A program made the position numbers and the translations under genes. A stretch of 8,400 nt of DNA from Chloroflexota bacterium (lineage in GTDB: Bacteria; Chloroflexota; Dehalococcoidia; UBA2247; RBG-13-53-26), in NCBI GenBank assembly GCA_017885485.1, contig JAFNFZ010000241.1, forward strand, positions 375 through 8,774, in the 5' to 3' direction. Below are positions 7,024 through 8,400 of the stretch, one piece after another. The notes beneath the pieces are model-generated. The model had not been told where the DNA came from, made no database searches, and saw nothing but the letters and a program-made list of their open reading frames with translations. Within the stretch, counting starts at the first letter, position 1, and each line of letters starts with the position of its first letter.

Positions 7024-7794
7024 TCAACTGGTCAACCACATCCCACTGCCCCTCAACTTGTTAAGCCACTTGGCTGAATTAACTTCCTGGTCGAGAACAT
7101 ACGTGACATAATTCTGCATTACTACCTCGATTTCTCTCATGACGTCAGGCTTCAGCTTGAGTCTGGCTATAGCCGAAAAATCGTTCCGGGAGAAGAATCG
7201 CAACACCTTGATCGCATTCACGGAGATCATCTGCAATGAGCTGAGCGCTGGCGCGCAGTCGGGACACAGCAGTCCTCCAGCAGGTGCACTGAATTGGTGT
7301 GAACCCATTTCCAAAGCGCAACCGCAGGCAACGCATCTCCAGATTTCGGGCAGATAGCCAGAGCACGCCATGGAGCGAAAGTCGAAGTATCGGAGGGCTA
7401 TCCCGGGATGGACCCCGTCGGAAAGGGATCGCAGGGTGTTCAGGAGAAGCTGGAAGAGACTCCGATTCTCCGTACCCTCGACGCCCAGCCGATCGGTGAG
7501 TTCGGCCACATAGAGACCACAGGACATCAGCCATAGGTTGGCTCTCAGTGGCATGAAGGTCTCGAGTGTATCGCACCCCGATATGATGTCCAGGCTACGC
7601 CCACGAGCCAACATAATGGAGCAGTGATTCAGAGGCTCCAAATGACCGCCTAGCCTGCTCTTCGATCGTTTGGCTCCCCTTGCCACAGCTCGGAGTTTGC
7701 CCAAGGCTGGCGTGTAGATCGATAAAACGGCGTCAGCCTCTCCCATGTATGAGTGCTTGAGTACCACGCCTTCAGTCTTGTACAGCCTGGACAC
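7024..7794 (-). CDS. recO: DNA repair protein RecO
   Basis: RecO acts with RecF and RecR to load RecA onto SSB-coated single-stranded DNA and to anneal strands during gap repair. The 256 residues match family length. The N-terminal OB fold starts RLYKTEGVVLKHSYMGEADA (3-22), followed by LGKLRAVARGAKRSKSRLGG (31-50). The central helical region holds a zinc site, CVAC (154-157) with CPDC (177-180). The C-terminal RFFSRNDF and VMQNYVTYVLD are also RecO-like. The start is GTG at 7794, because MSRLYKTEG aligns with the family N terminus. The best upstream purine run (GGAAGGA) is too far away, and an extended -10 sits so that transcription would begin at the GTG, suggesting a leaderless mRNA. It converges on pheT; no operon partner lies upstream, where the next gene is divergent. 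Confidence 0.95.
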   Translation of the reverse strand: MSRLYKTEGVVLKHSYMGEADAVLSIYTPALGKLRAVARGAKRSKSRLGGHLEPLNHCSIMLARGRSLDIISGCDTLETFMPLRANLWLMSCGLYVAELTDRLGVEGTENRSLFQLLLNTLRSLSDGVHPGIALRYFDFRSMACSGYLPEIWRCVACGCALEMGSHQFSAPAGGLLCPDCAPALSSLQMISVNAIKVLRFFSRNDFSAIARLKLKPDVMREIEVVMQNYVTYVLDQEVNSAKWLNKLRGSGMWLTS

Positions 7795-7800
7795 GACTTG

Positions 7801-7809
7801 ATTTTAGCA
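7801..7809 (-). promoter_or_regulatory. Possible extended -10 promoter for recO
   Basis: On the minus strand TGC-TAAAAT (7809-7801) fits the extended -10 form TGnTATAAT with one mismatch. No convincing -35 stands 16-18 bp upstream. The usual 7-nt offset puts the transcription start at 7794, the first base of the recO GTG. Confidence 0.45.
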
Positions 7810-7953
7810 CTGTCCTTCCGACGTGAGGAAATCTGCGCTTGTGTTCCTTGATGGTTGCCACGAGAACTCCCACGAAGTTCACGTGTTGCTCAGAGCGAGA
7901 GGAATCTCTGGAGAGGCTCAAATGCAGTCCGAACAGCCTTTCTCTGAGTGCTG

Positions 7954-7962
7954 TGCTACAAT
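7954..7962 (+). promoter_or_regulatory. Possible extended -10 promoter for the metallopeptidase gene
   Basis: TGC-TACAAT (7954-7962) is an extended -10 motif with one mismatch to TATAAT. A good -35 is not visible, as expected for extended -10 promoters. Transcription would begin near 7969, giving a leader of about 73 nt that contains the hairpin at 7976-8004. The rest of the 247-bp gap between recO and this gene shows no other gene or RNA I can support. Confidence 0.45.
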
Positions 7963-7975
7963 CTCTGATGGGCAA

Positions 7976-8004
7976 TCGCGATCGCTCAGGCGGAGCTGTC
8001 GCGA
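7976..8004 (+). other. Predicted hairpin in the 5' leader of the metallopeptidase gene
   Basis: TCGCGA (7976-7981) pairs with TCGCGA (7999-8004). After a U.G pair and one C/U mismatch, GCTC (7984-7987) pairs with GAGC (7993-7996) around the 5-nt loop AGGCG. The stem is symmetrical, with no bulges. No T-run follows, so it is not a typical terminator. It could be an RNA structure or, because TCGCGA is itself palindromic, a pair of protein-binding sites. Confidence 0.4.
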
Positions 8005-8029
8005 GCCGGGTAGAACGGAGTGTCTTGGC

Positions 8030-8036
8030 AGGTGAT
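8030..8036 (+). promoter_or_regulatory. Ribosome binding site of the metallopeptidase gene
   Basis: AGGTGAT matches the part of the extended Shine-Dalgarno sequence nearest the start codon, 5 nt before GTG 8042. With an in-frame TGA at 8033-8035, it fixes GTG 8042 as the start. Confidence 0.7.
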
Positions 8037-8041
8037 CCGAG

Positions 8042-8400
8042 GTGAATAGAGCAAGGTTTGAAGCACTGGTGGCCGAGGCAGTTGACCAACTGCCGGAGGA
8101 ATTCCTGGGCAACCTGGAGAATGTTGATGTTATGGTGCAAGACACCCCTACTCGATCGCAGTTGGCGAAGGCAGGCCGTGGCGTGACCCTGTTGGGTCTG
8201 TATGAGGGCGTCCCCCATACAGAACGTACCAGGGGCTACAACATGATACTTCCAGACAGGATCACCATCTTCCAGAAGCCCATTGAAGCCATGTGTCGAT
8301 CGGATGCGGAGGTTGTGGCTGAGATCCAGAGAGTCGTGCGGCACGAAGTAGCCCATCACTTTGGCCTTGATGACACGCTGTTGAGCAGTCTCGAAAGCAA
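8042..8400 (+). CDS. Zincin-like metallopeptidase family protein (3' end outside window)
   Basis: The first 119 residues of a small protein matching the minimal zincin family once called DUF1025 (Pfam Zincin_1). Seen: an N-terminal helix RFEALVAEAVDQLPEEF (5-21), a beta-strand segment NVDVMVQDTP (27-36), LLGLYEGVPHTER (50-62) and LPDRITIFQKP (70-80). These are followed by the zinc motif HEVAHHFGLDD (101-111), in which H101 and H105 would bind zinc and E102 would activate water. The protein has no signal peptide or membrane segment and is probably cytosolic. Its substrate is unknown, as for most of the family. Relatives are about 115-130 residues, so only a few residues should be missing. GTG is the only start compatible with the in-frame TGA at 8033 and the AGGTGAT site. 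It is divergent from recO. Family assignment is good; enzymatic activity is inferred from the motif only. Confidence 0.88.
   Translation, partial: MNRARFEALVAEAVDQLPEEFLGNLENVDVMVQDTPTRSQLAKAGRGVTLLGLYEGVPHTERTRGYNMILPDRITIFQKPIEAMCRSDAEVVAEIQRVVRHEVAHHFGLDDTLLSSLES

Noticed and set aside
7795..8041. An SOS (LexA) box between recO and the metallopeptidase gene.
   Set aside because: Neither the CTGT-N8-ACAG type nor the GAAC-N4-GTTC type is present in this interval.
7772..8359. A 195-codon minus-strand frame across the recO-metallopeptidase gap.
   Set aside because: It overlaps both recO and the metallopeptidase gene and is antisense to the HEVAHHFG motif. No family resemblance was seen.

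Overview
The window is a bacterial core-genome stretch of moderately high GC content. It shows no mobile element, CRISPR array, rRNA or tRNA. The order infC-rpmI-rplT-pheS-pheT, strong Shine-Dalgarno (SD) sites matching the standard 16S tail, and sigma-70-type promoters are all plainly bacterial. The lineage cannot be fixed from the sequence. A short RecO, a minimal zincin and PPDK beside this operon would suit Chloroflexota (Dehalococcoidia-like) or another deep-branching group, but that is a low-confidence inference.

Layout. Positions 1-2204 (minus) hold nearly all of a pyruvate, phosphate dikinase gene (ppdK), whose 3' end runs off the left edge. Positions 2205-2423 are a divergent control region, with a promoter facing left for ppdK and one facing right for infC. 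Positions 2427-7001 (plus) are a compact translation operon: initiation factor IF3, ribosomal proteins L35 and L20, and both subunits of phenylalanyl-tRNA synthetase. Positions 7024-7794 (minus) hold recO, convergent with pheT across a 22-bp gap. Positions 7795-8041 are a second divergent control region. From 8042 (plus) a small zincin-like metallopeptidase gene begins and runs off the right edge.

How the genes work together. The central operon groups factors for translation initiation, 50S assembly and Phe-tRNA charging, so one promoter can scale them together. infC has no ATG/GTG/TTG at the position its homologues require and appears to start at ATT (or ATA), the hallmark of IF3 autoregulation. 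rpmI starts with GTG and overlaps infC; rplT starts with TTG; pheS follows rplT by 3 nt. These arrangements suggest translational coupling. ppdK interconverts pyruvate and PEP, and recO serves recombinational repair.

Most notable points: (1) the PPDK lacks about 90 residues that match an entire helical subdomain of the ATP-binding half in classical PPDK, while every catalytic residue I could check is kept; (2) the non-AUG start of infC; (3) recO looks leaderless, with an extended -10 placed exactly to start transcription at its GTG. I found no unambiguous new multi-gene system.
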